From Zestosphaera sp. (GTDB taxonomy: Archaea; Thermoproteota; Thermoprotei_A; Sulfolobales; NBVN01), in the NCBI GenBank assembly GCA_038843015.1, contig JAWBSH010000001.1:85748-149747 (forward strand): a DNA stretch of 64,000 nt, given 5' to 3'. The number at the start of each line of letters is the position of its first letter. The stretch's first letter is position 1. Made by a program: the position numbers and the translations under genes. Below are positions 15,221 through 24,247 of this stretch, piece after piece. The notes under the pieces were generated by a model. It worked only from the letters and a program-made list of their open reading frames with translations, searched no databases and was not told the origin of the DNA.

Positions 15221-16615
15221 TCAGGGCTTGAGCCACTCAATCTTGTATTTAATTTCCATAGATAGCATCCTGTCCCAAAGTCTGTTTATGACTTTCTCAG
15301 AATAGTCAATAACTTTATCTAAGTCAACAGTTACTAGACGCCTCTCTTTAGTGACCCACTTACCCCTAACTAAGACTCCCCACACATCCTTACCACTAAA
15401 TGTGTTGACTAAGTGTCCATACACAGTCCTCTCGTCAAGAGGAGTATGCGTGAATTCAGGCACTAATATGGTTATGTCAGCGTCTTTACCTACTTCTATA
15501 GAACCTATCTTATCGTGAACATTAAGAGCTCTGGCAGCATCGATAGTAGCCATCTCAACAACCTTGAGGGGGCTCATCAACCTAGGGTCTTTATTCACTA
15601 CCTTATGAACTAAGTAAGTTGACCTCATGTTCTCGAAAACATCCATTACATACCCATCGTTACCTATACCTACAGTCATTCCTAGCGACAACATCTTAGG
15701 TATTGGAGGGACTCCAACCCCGTTTATCATGTTACTCATAGCGTTGTGCGCTATCTTAACGTCATGTTGTTTCAGTATCATTAATTCGTCCTCAGTAACC
15801 TGAACACCGTGAATAGCGAGAAACCTTGGCGACAAGAATCCTATGTCTCTCAACCTCTCTACAGGTCTCTTACCGTACCGTTCAATACTGTGGTAGACGT
15901 CAATGAGTCCTTCCTCTAAGTGCATAGCGTATATAGTCCCATACTTATCAGCCAATTCTCTAGTCTTAATCAAGACATCATCAGTGACTGTGAAAGACGC
16001 ATGTAGGGTGAAAACACCCTTAACGTTACTGTCAGGACTGCCGTGAGTTTTCCTGACGAACCTCTCGTTCTCTGCTATACCATCATAGCCTTCACTCAAA
16101 CTCCTCCTCTGAGTTACTGAGAAGCCTGCAAAGCCTCTTAAACCAACTTCAACAACCCCCTTCTCTACATAGTCTAATGAATTCTGGATTATGTTGGGAG
16201 CATCTAGCAAGTCCTTAAAGAAAGTTGTTCCAGTCCTGGCGAAAAGTATAGACCCTAACAAAGCACTAACGTAAACGTCATCATACGTGAGAGACTCGTC
16301 AAGTGCCCACCAAATCCTTTGTAAATTCTGCTGGAAATCTGACGGCGCCTCAATCACGCCAAACCAGGGCGAGCCAGTCAGGAGGAGTCCATAGAAATGT
16401 GTGTGAGCACACACGAAACCCGGAGTCACGACACTCCTCTTCAGCTCTACATACTCTTCGGCGGCATACTTACTCCTGCCGTCACCTAAACCAACATCAA
16501 CTATCTTGCCATCCCTAACAGCAATAAAGCCTCGCGGAATAACGTCTCTCGTGGAATTCATTGTGACTATCAAAGCATTATTTATTAGTAAATCTACCTT
16601 TTCCAAGCAAAACAC
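15221..16615 (-). CDS. SsnA-like amidohydrolase (TRZ/ATZ family)
   Basis: 464 residues with the metal site of the amidohydrolase superfamily: AHTHFYG (H71, H73), LHASFT and MHLEEG in the middle, HGVQVTEDE, and GNDGYVMD carrying the last metal-binding Asp. N- and C-terminal beta strands form the usual composite sandwich (IVTMN near the start, KDADITILVP near the end). The family deaminates or dechlorinates N-heterocycles; SsnA in E. coli belongs to a purine-related cluster. MTA/SAH deaminase is an alternative. The reading frame opens at GTG 16615; TATA box at 16651-16660 supports a start close to it and an independent promoter. Confidence 0.8.
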   Translation of the reverse strand: MFCLEKVDLLINNALIVTMNSTRDVIPRGFIAVRDGKIVDVGLGDGRSKYAAEEYVELKRSVVTPGFVCAHTHFYGLLLTGSPWFGVIEAPSDFQQNLQRIWWALDESLTYDDVYVSALLGSILFARTGTTFFKDLLDAPNIIQNSLDYVEKGVVEVGLRGFAGFSVTQRRSLSEGYDGIAENERFVRKTHGSPDSNVKGVFTLHASFTVTDDVLIKTRELADKYGTIYAMHLEEGLIDVYHSIERYGKRPVERLRDIGFLSPRFLAIHGVQVTEDELMILKQHDVKIAHNAMSNMINGVGVPPIPKMLSLGMTVGIGNDGYVMDVFENMRSTYLVHKVVNKDPRLMSPLKVVEMATIDAARALNVHDKIGSIEVGKDADITILVPEFTHTPLDERTVYGHLVNTFSGKDVWGVLVRGKWVTKERRLVTVDLDKVIDYSEKVINRLWDRMLSMEIKYKIEWLKP

Positions 16616-16650
16616 ACCAATGAGTAGTTTATTAAGGCAGTTTTAAACAA

Positions 16651-16660
16651 GTATTTATAT
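16651..16660 (-). promoter_or_regulatory. TATA box of the SsnA-like/PreA-like operon
   Basis: On the minus strand the site reads ATATAAATAC, about 40 bases before the GTG at 16615. It sits in the 122-base gap after the carbamate kinase gene and indicates that the SsnA-PreA pair is transcribed separately from the carbamoyltransferase/carbamate kinase pair. Confidence 0.5.
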
Positions 16661-16737
16661 ATTTCAGAGAAAACTCTTAAGAATTTAAAAAACGCTTAAG
16701 TTAAGTGTTTAGATTATTTACGAAAATCATTAAGCTA

Positions 16738-17700
16738 CTAGATAGGCAGTATTGTAGTTCCTGAGAGACCCTTTATTACTTCGTAGCCTTTATATAGGTG
16801 ACCTATCATAGCTTTCTTACCGCCGTTCTTTATGAACCTTATCGCAGCTAGTACTTTGGGCCCCATAGAACCTGGAGCAAAGTGTCCTTCCTTATAGTAT
16901 TTCTCTAACTCAGACACCATTACTACATCTAACTTCTTCTGGTCTGGCTTGCCGAAGTTCAGGTATACACCGTCTACGTCTGTCAATATCGCTAGGGTTC
17001 CTACCCCGAGAGACGTGGCTAAAACCTCACCAGCTAAATCCTTGTCGATTACTGCCTCAACGCCTTGCAGAGTGTTGTCATCGTTCCTAACTATAGGTAT
17101 TCCGCCACCACCAGAAGCTACGACTATCCACCCATCATCAACTAACCTCTTTATAGCGGCTACTTCCACGTTATTGAACGGATTCGGTGATGGGACTACT
17201 CTCCTGTACCCGCCTCTAGGGTCAGGTTTAAAGACCCAGCCTTTCTCAGCAGCTAACTTCTTAGCTTCCTCCTCAGTATACCAGCTCCCCACATACTTAG
17301 TAGGATTACTCCATGCCGGGTCGTCTCTCCGCACTTCAACTTGATTAACTACAGCTACAACTCCCTTAACGGAGTCTCTAACACCCTCCCTGATTAGCAC
17401 GTTGCTTATTGACTGAGCTAGTAAGTAACCTAACCACCCTTGAGTCATAGCACCTGCTATATCCATAGTTAAAGGAGGTATCCTGTCTTTAGACCTCTCC
17501 ATCCACTCCATTATAATACCTACTTGAGGGCCGTTCCCGTGAGTGACGACAACTCTATACCCCTCCTTAACTATCCTCACAATAGTTTCTGCAGCTCTAT
17601 AAGCGTTTCTCCAATAGTCTTCAGGAGTTCCTTTATCTCCCTTGCTCTGGAACGCGTTACCACCTAACGCGATTAGTATGTATCTCTCGTCCCTAGTCAA
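16738..17700 (-). CDS. arcC: Carbamate kinase
   Basis: 320 residues, the usual length. ALGGNAFQ at the N-terminus, THGNGPQVG around 54-62, QGWLGY, VVASGGGGIPI and the PGSMGPKVLAAI stretch near the C-terminus are all diagnostic. The enzyme transfers phosphate from carbamoyl phosphate to ADP, giving ATP, CO2 and NH3. It starts at TTG 17700, 14 bases after the stop of the upstream carbamoyltransferase gene, so the pair would run carbamoyl-substrate phosphorolysis followed by ATP formation. A biosynthetic direction (making carbamoyl phosphate), as in some archaea, cannot be excluded. Confidence 0.95.
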   Translation of the reverse strand: MTRDERYILIALGGNAFQSKGDKGTPEDYWRNAYRAAETIVRIVKEGYRVVVTHGNGPQVGIIMEWMERSKDRIPPLTMDIAGAMTQGWLGYLLAQSISNVLIREGVRDSVKGVVAVVNQVEVRRDDPAWSNPTKYVGSWYTEEEAKKLAAEKGWVFKPDPRGGYRRVVPSPNPFNNVEVAAIKRLVDDGWIVVASGGGGIPIVRNDDNTLQGVEAVIDKDLAGEVLATSLGVGTLAILTDVDGVYLNFGKPDQKKLDVVMVSELEKYYKEGHFAPGSMGPKVLAAIRFIKNGGKKAMIGHLYKGYEVIKGLSGTTILPI

Positions 17701-17714
17701 CTACCTATAACACC

Positions 17715-18797
17715 TCACTCGTACTTGCTTCCCATGACCATAGCCATTACGGCTTTCTGCACGTGTAGTCTGTTCTCAGCTTCTTCGAAGTATAGTGACT
17801 TCTCGTAGGTGTCTAGTACTTCGTCTGTTACTTCTTGCCCTCTGTCTGCTGGACCGCAGTGCATGTAGTATGGTTTCCCTGCTTCTTCTAGGAGGTCCAT
17901 CGTCACTATCCAGTTCTTGAATTTGTTTTGGTACTCCATAGCTTCTTCTTTATGTACTTTGCCGTCAGCACTGAAGGGTGGGAAGAATCCTTTAGGACTC
18001 CATGCCTTCGGGTATACGAAGGTCGCGCCCTCGAAAGCTTCTCTCATGTCGTAAGTTACCTTAACAGAACCGCCGTAACGGTCAGCTAATTCCCTAACTT
18101 TCTGCATTATGTTATCCATTAACTCAAACCCCGGTGGGTGAGCGATCCAGACTTCAGCACCCATCATAGCAGCCATGATTGCCACGTCTTGAGGAACAGC
18201 TAGAGGCTTAAGGCCGCCGGAGTAAGCGTAAGAAACCACGAACTTCTTACCTCTCAGGTTAGGCACTACGTCTAGAGCAGCCTTAATATCAGCTAAAGAC
18301 TGGAACGGGTGGAATATGTCGTCTTCCATGTTGAGGACGGGTATAGTAGCCCACTTAGCGAATTCCTCAATTACTCTATGACCCCTCCCTATAATCCACT
18401 TAGCTGCGTCAGCATAGATCCTTATAGCAATCCCGTTCCCATACCTACTTAAAACCCTAGCAACATCGCTTATAGCTTCAGTCTTGTAGGGCTCCATATC
18501 TTCTGGGAGCGTCGGCGTGTAGACGTCTTGAGGACTGAGGAAGTGTGCATGACCACCCAACTGAGACATGCCTGCCTCAAAACTATTCCTAGTCCTTAAA
18601 GACCTATTATAGAAGAACATAAAGAGTGTCTGTCCCTTCAGGTAGGGTGTAGGAACTTTAGCCTTAAACTTCCTTTCTAGGTCTCTAGCAGCCTCAATAA
18701 TCAACTTTATGTCTTCCTGAGTCCTCTCCAGGTTTGAGAGGTAGTCCTGACCCTCCCAAATACCTACATACCAGGGCTTACCCAAACACGTCACCAC
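17715..18797 (-). CDS. YgeW-like carbamoyltransferase, paralogue 1 (SLRTR variant)
   Basis: 360 residues of the ornithine/aspartate carbamoyltransferase fold. The carbamoyl-phosphate loop normally read as STRTR is SLRTR here (S66-R70); HPFQSLAD is at 163-170 and HCGPAD near 312 replaces the HCLPA loop. The stretch YAYSGGLKPLAVPQD followed by AHPPGFEL matches E. coli YgeW (AYSPSYGKPLSVPQ, AHPEGYDL) better than ArgF. Unknown carbamoyl acceptor; in the purine cluster of bacteria YgeW is thought to release carbamoyl phosphate from a ureido intermediate. Cotranscribed with carbamate kinase. A second paralogue lies directly upstream. Arginine-biosynthetic OTC is the alternative call. Confidence 0.75.
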   Translation of the reverse strand: MVTCLGKPWYVGIWEGQDYLSNLERTQEDIKLIIEAARDLERKFKAKVPTPYLKGQTLFMFFYNRSLRTRNSFEAGMSQLGGHAHFLSPQDVYTPTLPEDMEPYKTEAISDVARVLSRYGNGIAIRIYADAAKWIIGRGHRVIEEFAKWATIPVLNMEDDIFHPFQSLADIKAALDVVPNLRGKKFVVSYAYSGGLKPLAVPQDVAIMAAMMGAEVWIAHPPGFELMDNIMQKVRELADRYGGSVKVTYDMREAFEGATFVYPKAWSPKGFFPPFSADGKVHKEEAMEYQNKFKNWIVTMDLLEEAGKPYYMHCGPADRGQEVTDEVLDTYEKSLYFEEAENRLHVQKAVMAMVMGSKYE

Positions 18798-18883
18798 ATT
18801 AACTCATTAATAATACCATCTTTTAAACTTAGCTACATTAGTTTCAGTAAAACGTTATTTTCGTTAAATAGATAAAGTTGATA

Positions 18884-18895
18884 TATTTTTATACG
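18884..18895 (-). promoter_or_regulatory. TATA-like element upstream of carbamoyltransferase 1
   Basis: TATAAAAATA on the minus strand in the 113-base gap between the two carbamoyltransferase genes, about 90 bases before the start. It suggests a separate promoter with a leader of about 65 bases. No stable hairpin was recognised in that leader. Confidence 0.35.
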
Positions 18896-18910
18896 AATTC
18901 TAATTAAACA

Positions 18911-19972
18911 TTATTTGAGTCCAGCCATTGTTAGGGCTAGGACAGCCATCTTAGTCCATAAGCCGTTCTCTGCTTGTTCGTAGAGAACTGATCTCGGGCT
19001 GTCAACTACTTCATCATCTGCTTCAGCGTTTCTGAAGATAGGCATCACATGCATTAAGACTCCAGACTTATCCATGAGTTCCATCAACTCTTTAGTGACT
19101 CTCCAATCTTTGAATTTCTCGTAGTTCTTTAGTTCTTCTTGTCCGTATTTGCTGTAACCTAACTCTTGAAGAGTTCTTGACGCCCAGTTCCTTGGGAATA
19201 CGGCGTTAGCCCCTCTTAAAGCCTCCCTATAATCATTACTGAACTCTACAACAGAGCCTGAATTCTTAGCGTTCTCCTTAGCCCACTCAACGACGTCAGG
19301 GAATAACTCGTAGCCCGGTGGATACACTACGGTGACGTCAACACCCATTCTAGTAAACATTAGGAGGTCTTCGTTAATACTGCAAGGACCTCTGACGACT
19401 GGAGAGTAAGCCCACATTATGACGTACTTCTTACCTCTAGGATTAGGAAATATTTCCTCGAATGTCATGTAGTCGGCTAAGGCCTGCGTCGGGTGAAACT
19501 GGTCGTCAGCCATGTTAATCACAGGTATTTTAACGTTTTTAGCAACTTCACGTATTAACTGATTTCCTGCGCCGTGTTTGTAGTCTATAGCCTTATCAAG
19601 TATTCTTATACCTAAGCCGTGACCATACCTCTCATACATCGCAGCCACGTCCTTGACTGCTTCACCCTCCCCAATACGCGTTTCCTGAGCTCCTATGTAC
19701 TGTGCATGACCGCCTAAGTAAGTCATGCCTGCCTCGAAAGCTGCTCTAGTTCTTGTCGAGCCGGCAAAGAACAACATAAAGAAAGTTTTTCTCTCGAGGA
19801 TAGGCGGTATCTTGCTTACGCCATAGTAGTGAGCAACCCACTTAAACTCTTTAGCAAGGTTTAGTGCTATTCTTAACTCGTCAACACTCCACTCCTGAGT
19901 TGTTATTAAGTCCTTACCTGTTAACTCATAAACCAGGTTCCTCAAGCTAGGTACCTCATATACTGCACTCAC
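18911..19972 (-). CDS. YgeW-like carbamoyltransferase, paralogue 2 (HVMP variant)
   Basis: 353 residues. STRTR is intact (72-76) and HPTQALAD is at 160-167, but the HCLP ornithine/aspartate loop reads HVMPIFRNAEADDEV, so the usual Cys is absent. MWAYSPVVRGPCSINEDLL and VYPPGYELFPDVVEWAKENAKNSG resemble E. coli YgeW (MTWAYSPS, HPEGYDLIPDVVEVAKNNAKASG). Thus both genes here are closer to YgeW than to ArgF or PyrB. The two paralogues lose different parts of the family active site, which may mean different substrates or a mixed trimer. Start ATG at 19972. Confidence 0.75.
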   Translation of the reverse strand: MSAVYEVPSLRNLVYELTGKDLITTQEWSVDELRIALNLAKEFKWVAHYYGVSKIPPILERKTFFMLFFAGSTRTRAAFEAGMTYLGGHAQYIGAQETRIGEGEAVKDVAAMYERYGHGLGIRILDKAIDYKHGAGNQLIREVAKNVKIPVINMADDQFHPTQALADYMTFEEIFPNPRGKKYVIMWAYSPVVRGPCSINEDLLMFTRMGVDVTVVYPPGYELFPDVVEWAKENAKNSGSVVEFSNDYREALRGANAVFPRNWASRTLQELGYSKYGQEELKNYEKFKDWRVTKELMELMDKSGVLMHVMPIFRNAEADDEVVDSPRSVLYEQAENGLWTKMAVLALTMAGLK

Positions 19973-20069
19973 ACAAATATTAAAACAATTATTTCATTAG
20001 AGTGATGTTATATGTTGAAATACCTACTCAGAAAAACTGAGGAGCCTATGATACTAAGCAAATTAATCG

Positions 20070-20579
20070 TTAACGTATAGAGTCTTGAGAGACTACTCTG
20101 TTTCTCAGTCTTGCGTACGTGCTACGCAGGTCTTCAGGCATTACTTTAGTCCCAGCGATTACCGGCATGAAGTTAGTATCTCCTAACCATCTCGGAACTA
20201 CGTGAACGTGGACGTGTGACTCAACACCTGCTCCAGCAACCCTCCCCACGTTTACCCCTATGTTGTAGCCTTGCGGGCTGTATTCCTGATCGATAGCCTT
20301 AATAACCCTAGAGAGAACTTCAAACAAGTCTAAAACCTCCTCACGTGTCAGCTGCTCTAACCTAGCAACATGTCTGACTGGCGCTATCATGACGTGCGCG
20401 GTGTTGTACGGGAATATATTGAGCATGGCGATGCTGTGCTCAGACCTCATCACGACGTAATTCTCTTCGTCACCCCCCTTAACTGCCTTACAGAATATAC
20501 ACTCTTCTGACGAGCCCCTAACTATGTAACTCATCCTCCAAGGAGCCCACAAGACTTTCAAGGCGTGCCCACACATCAA
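20070..20579 (-). CDS. HIT family nucleotide hydrolase
   Basis: 169 residues. ESHVHVHVVPRW holds the histidine triad H-x-H-x-H, NIGVNVGRVAGAG precedes it, and CIFCKAVKGG near the N-terminus is the CxxC start seen in zinc-containing HIT proteins. WAPWRMSYI at the beginning is common in archaeal and bacterial HIT/Ap4A-phosphorylase-like proteins. The family hydrolyses or transfers nucleotides from AMP-X or ApnA substrates. TTG 20579 or ATG 20576 can start it. It is 21 bases downstream of the prepilin peptidase gene and likely in the radA operon. Confidence 0.9.
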   Translation of the reverse strand: MMCGHALKVLWAPWRMSYIVRGSSEECIFCKAVKGGDEENYVVMRSEHSIAMLNIFPYNTAHVMIAPVRHVARLEQLTREEVLDLFEVLSRVIKAIDQEYSPQGYNIGVNVGRVAGAGVESHVHVHVVPRWLGDTNFMPVIAGTKVMPEDLRSTYARLRNRVVSQDSIR

Positions 20580-20600
20580 TACTCACTACCAAAGAATAAC

Positions 20601-21329
20601 TCACGTTAAAGGAATTATAAGACGAAGAAGAGACTCAGGAGTCATTAATGCCGCCACATAACCGAGCAAGTAAAATACTATCTGGGGTAGTCCGGGAGTA
20701 ACCCATACTAGGTCATCAGCTTTGAGAATTCCTTTCTCCAGCAACTCTCTCACACTACTCTTTATTTTCTCCTCGTAAGTCTCATCCATAGAAAACGACG
20801 CGCGACACTCAAATAGAGTCTCTTGCTGTTCTACCGGGATCGTGAGTAAATACGTGAACTTTGAGTTAAGGAAAGAACTCACCTTCTTAGGACGCCCCAA
20901 CAATAGTAGCATAGTCTTACTACCCCTAACGCACTTAAGCTCCTTATAATGCCTGAGGTTCCTTAAGCCGTAAATCAAGTTACTCAGCACCAATACTACG
21001 GGAATGACTAGCGAATACACGAGAGTCAAGTAAGTCAGTGGCTTGGGGAAAATCCTCGGGTGTGCTAGGGTCACTACTAACAAGGCTAGGAAGTCAGCCC
21101 CACCCATCATATCAAGTAACGCGAAAACTAAAACTAGTAGGGCAGGTATAGAAGCAAGCACTAGCTGTAGTAAGTCGTAATTACCTAACAACAAATTAAT
21201 CGCGACTGAGAGGAGTGCCGCAGGAACCCATACATACTCTTTCACTTCTCTAGTTCTGAGGTCTGATATAGACGCGTACGAAAGAGTAGCTAAGACAGCG
21301 AAAACTAACACTAGTTCTTCAAGACTCAA
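20601..21329 (-). CDS. Prepilin/prearchaellin peptidase (A24 family, FlaK/PibD-like)
   Basis: 242 residues with about six hydrophobic segments. The two catalytic aspartates of A24 proteases are visible: SDLRTREV near residue 22 (first Asp) and MMGGADFLAL near residue 74 (GxGD replaced by GGAD, as in many archaeal members). It cleaves class III signal peptides just before the hydrophobic helix and would process the three pilins at 38.7-40.3 kb, the only such substrates in the window. The C-terminal 100 residues extend beyond the catalytic domain. Located directly downstream of radA (3 bases). Confidence 0.8.
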   Translation of the reverse strand: MSLEELVLVFAVLATLSYASISDLRTREVKEYVWVPAALLSVAINLLLGNYDLLQLVLASIPALLVLVFALLDMMGGADFLALLVVTLAHPRIFPKPLTYLTLVYSLVIPVVLVLSNLIYGLRNLRHYKELKCVRGSKTMLLLLGRPKKVSSFLNSKFTYLLTIPVEQQETLFECRASFSMDETYEEKIKSSVRELLEKGILKADDLVWVTPGLPQIVFYLLGYVAALMTPESLLRLIIPLT

Positions 21330-21332
21330 TAC

Positions 21333-22310
21333 TTACTCCTCAGCGTCTCTGATTCCTTCCTCAGTAATTACGAAGACCGCCTCACCTTCCGGTAAGTGAG
21401 GAGCGTCAACAACTCTAGCTATCCTCTTATTGCCTCTACCTTTCCTTAACTGAACCCTGACTCCCGGTGCGTGAGCTAGCACGTGACCTCCTACAGCCTG
21501 TGTGGGGTCACCGTAATAAAGGTCTGGCCTAGCCATGACTTGATTAGTCACGACTACAGCTATGTCGAAAGCCTCAGCTATCCTAGCTAAGTCATGTAAG
21601 TGTTTGTTAAGCTTCTGTTGTCTGACGGCTAGAGTCTCTCTACCGGTATACTCTGCTCTGAAGTGACTTATGACCGAATCTATCACGAGCAACTTTATGT
21701 TCTCATTAGGCAGCAGCTCGTTAGTAGCTTCCTCAACTAACGATATCTGGTGATCACTGTTTATCGCTCTAGCCCATATGATGTTCCTCATAGCGACTTC
21801 AGGGTCTAGCCCGACCCCCTTAGCCATAGCTTCTATCCTCTCCCACCTGAACGTGCCTTCAGTATCTATATACAGCGCTTTCCCGTTTAGCCCGCCACGT
21901 TCTTCAGGTAACTGGACGTTGACTGCTAACTGATGACATATGTTTGTCTTGCCGGTCCCGTACTCGCCGAAGAGTTCAGTAATAGACTTAGTCTCAATAC
22001 CTCCCCCTAACAGAGCGTCTAAGCTCCTTGAGCCAGTAGTAATCCTCCCTATCTTAGCTCTCTCTATCCTCAGCTCAAGGGCTGTCTTAAACTTAAGTCC
22101 TAGCAAGTCTCTCGCTTTAACAACTATTCTCTGAGCTGTCGGTAACGGTATACCAGCTATGCTAGCGAGTTCGGCCGAGTTAGCAGCAGCTATAGATTCA
22201 AGAGTCTTGAAACCAGCTTCCATCAACTTCGAAAGAACTGTTGGAGTGAGCTCTAAGTCTTCTATTGAAGCTATCTTCTTGTTTGAAGGTCTAGACTCGC
22301 CCAACCTCAC
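21333..22310 (-). CDS. radA: DNA repair and recombination protein RadA
   Basis: 325 residues. Helix-hairpin-helix N-terminal domain (residues 20-70, [10 protein letters not shown]), Walker A GEYGTGKT at 115-122, Walker B LLVIDSV near 207, and the L2 region ([27 protein letters not shown]). RadA is the archaeal RecA/Rad51 recombinase forming filaments on ssDNA for strand exchange. Start ATG at 22310, with a TATA-like TTTTTATAAG close upstream shared with the divergent ThrRS-ed promoter region. Confidence 0.97.
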   Translation of the reverse strand: MRLGESRPSNKKIASIEDLELTPTVLSKLMEAGFKTLESIAAANSAELASIAGIPLPTAQRIVVKARDLLGLKFKTALELRIERAKIGRITTGSRSLDALLGGGIETKSITELFGEYGTGKTNICHQLAVNVQLPEERGGLNGKALYIDTEGTFRWERIEAMAKGVGLDPEVAMRNIIWARAINSDHQISLVEEATNELLPNENIKLLVIDSVISHFRAEYTGRETLAVRQQKLNKHLHDLARIAEAFDIAVVVTNQVMARPDLYYGDPTQAVGGHVLAHAPGVRVQLRKGRGNKRIARVVDAPHLPEGEAVFVITEEGIRDAEE

Positions 22311-22427
22311 CCACCACTTTTTATAAGTTATTAACTACCTATTAAATTCAATCATACGCTAAAGTTGCGTGACCTAATTCACAACACCTATTTTAGACTA
22401 TCAACTAAAATACTTAGGGTGAGTATT

Positions 22428-24173
22428 TTGAAGACTCTGCTAATACACGCTGAGTCGTTCGCGACTAAGACGACAGAAAAAGCACTTGAAGAAGCTGAGG
22501 AAATACCTGGCGAGTACTCAGTCGAGCTCAGGAATGTCTTAGTAGTCTTCACTACAGTTGAGGACGGGGACTCAAGAAACTTAGTTAAGCTAGCGTCAGA
22601 TTTTGTGAGAGACCTTAAAGAACTAGTGCTTAAGCTGAAGCCCGCCACCATAATTTTATACCCCTACGCTCACCTCTCAAGAAATCTTGCAAAACCTCGT
22701 GAAGCTCTAGAAGTGCTTAAGTTTCTTGAGAAAACCTTGCAAGAAGAGGTTAAAGAGATACCCGTGTATCGAGCTCCTTTCGGGTGGTATAAGCAGTTCT
22801 CTATCAACTGTTACGGACACCCCCTCTCAGAACTTTCAAGAGAGTATAGGGTTAGAGAAGAATTCATAACTACAGGATATAATGAGTGTTTAGTATCTAG
22901 TAAGACTGTCGGCACATACGAGCTAACGCCAGACTCAAGGTACGTGAAGACTATGAAATGGGTTCTGAGTAAGCATAAGTGTTTAGACGTGGTTGCAGCG
23001 CGGTGGAGACCTAGCGAAAGAATCAATGAAATACTAAGTAAATTCCGGTTTAAGCTAGTAGAAGATATTGGGTTAAGACTTCATAGACTGGACCCAGCCC
23101 TAATAATTGAAGACAAGCTACTTGAGTTGAGTGAGTCAATCATCAACGAGCTTAAGCAAACACACGACCTACACGGAGAAAAAATAGTAACTCAAGGTTA
23201 CTCGAAAGACTCGGGAAAAAGCGAAGAGTTTCTGTGTTTCACTACAGTCGAAGACCTTAAACACTGCGTTAGTAGTGAAGCTACTTCAGACCATATTAAG
23301 ACACTGATAGAGTTAGACGTTCTTAGAGAGAGGAATAGCTACTACTTCTATGAGGTAGTGAGTGTCTTGAAAGAGCCTAAGCCAACCGACTTCAGAAACT
23401 ACCTAACATGTTTAAGGAAACCTCAGTTGACTGTGTTGCTGAATAGCGAGAGAGAAGCTCTCAACTTATTAAGAGACCTCTTAAGTCATGTGCTGAGAAA
23501 ATTAAAGAAAATCGAGTTACTAGATAGCTTAGTGCCTGTCTTTATAGTCAGTCAAAAAATATTTGAGGAAGGCATACAGAACTCCCTAAATGAAGTCTTT
23601 AATGAGTTCTATGAGGAGTTGCTAGTAGTAGTTAAGAAAGACAAGACGCCGTGGGAACTAGCAGTAGAGGTCTATTACATAGACTCAACCGAAACACCAA
23701 CACTACTGACTAAGACTTCCTTATGGGCATCTACTCACGAACTTTCAGAGCCTAGCCATAAGCACGTAGTCACTCTAGCGTCAGAATTACTGGGTCCTCT
23801 TGAAGTCCTTGTGTATGCTTTAATAGATAAGGCTCATAAAACAGAGTTAGCTGGCAAAACACCTTACATACCAGCATTCTTAATGCCTACGCAAGTTAGG
23901 ATAATACCTGTAAGTAAAGACCACGCAGGATATGCAGAGCTCATTGCAAGTAGATTGCGTGACGCGGGAGTTAAAGCAGACATAGACTATAGGGAGGTTG
24001 GGTTAGGTAAGAAGATACGAGACGCAGGAATTAATTGGATACCATACATAGTAGTAGTTGGTGATAGAGAAAAAGAAAGTGAGACTGTTAATGTGAGGAT
24101 ACGCAGTACAGGCTTACAGAAATCAATGAGAATCGATGAATTCGTAGAATTCGTGAAAGCGGCTCTTTCGTGA
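22428..24173 (+). CDS. Trans-editing threonyl-tRNA synthetase (ThrRS-ed / ThrRS-2)
   Basis: 581 residues. Residues 1-135 are the archaeal N2 editing domain (D-aminoacyl deacylase-like) with H82 in YPYAHLS and the Y121-K122 pair in FGWYKQF, matching editing residues in Pyrococcus. The middle 300 residues correspond to the catalytic region but lack class II motifs 2 and 3, and residues about 490-581 form the anticodon-binding domain (VRIIPVSKDHAGYAELIASRL). In Crenarchaeota ThrRS is split: this protein clears Ser-tRNA-Thr and a separate ThrRS-cat, not in this window, charges tRNA. Start TTG 22428 chosen for the AGGGTGAG just upstream; the frame opens earlier at 22365. Confidence 0.85.
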   Translation: MKTLLIHAESFATKTTEKALEEAEEIPGEYSVELRNVLVVFTTVEDGDSRNLVKLASDFVRDLKELVLKLKPATIILYPYAHLSRNLAKPREALEVLKFLEKTLQEEVKEIPVYRAPFGWYKQFSINCYGHPLSELSREYRVREEFITTGYNECLVSSKTVGTYELTPDSRYVKTMKWVLSKHKCLDVVAARWRPSERINEILSKFRFKLVEDIGLRLHRLDPALIIEDKLLELSESIINELKQTHDLHGEKIVTQGYSKDSGKSEEFLCFTTVEDLKHCVSSEATSDHIKTLIELDVLRERNSYYFYEVVSVLKEPKPTDFRNYLTCLRKPQLTVLLNSEREALNLLRDLLSHVLRKLKKIELLDSLVPVFIVSQKIFEEGIQNSLNEVFNEFYEELLVVVKKDKTPWELAVEVYYIDSTETPTLLTKTSLWASTHELSEPSHKHVVTLASELLGPLEVLVYALIDKAHKTELAGKTPYIPAFLMPTQVRIIPVSKDHAGYAELIASRLRDAGVKADIDYREVGLGKKIRDAGINWIPYIVVVGDREKESETVNVRIRSTGLQKSMRIDEFVEFVKAALS

Positions 24174-24219
24174 GGCAAGATTTAAATACCTTTCCATTGC
24201 TGAAGCCGTGAGGGCGTGA

Positions 24220-24228
24220 TTTATAATT
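24220..24228 (+). promoter_or_regulatory. TATA box of the C/D box sRNA
   Basis: TTTATAATT centred about 26 bases before 24250, immediately 5' of the box C at 24251. The spacing is that of a standard archaeal promoter for a small RNA. Confidence 0.5.
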
Positions 24229-24247
24229 GCTGAAGAAATAGAAATTG

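Noticed and set aside
22365..22427. Earlier start for ThrRS-ed
   Set aside because: It lies within the promoter region and before a better ribosome-binding site; the first 21 residues do not fit the editing domain.
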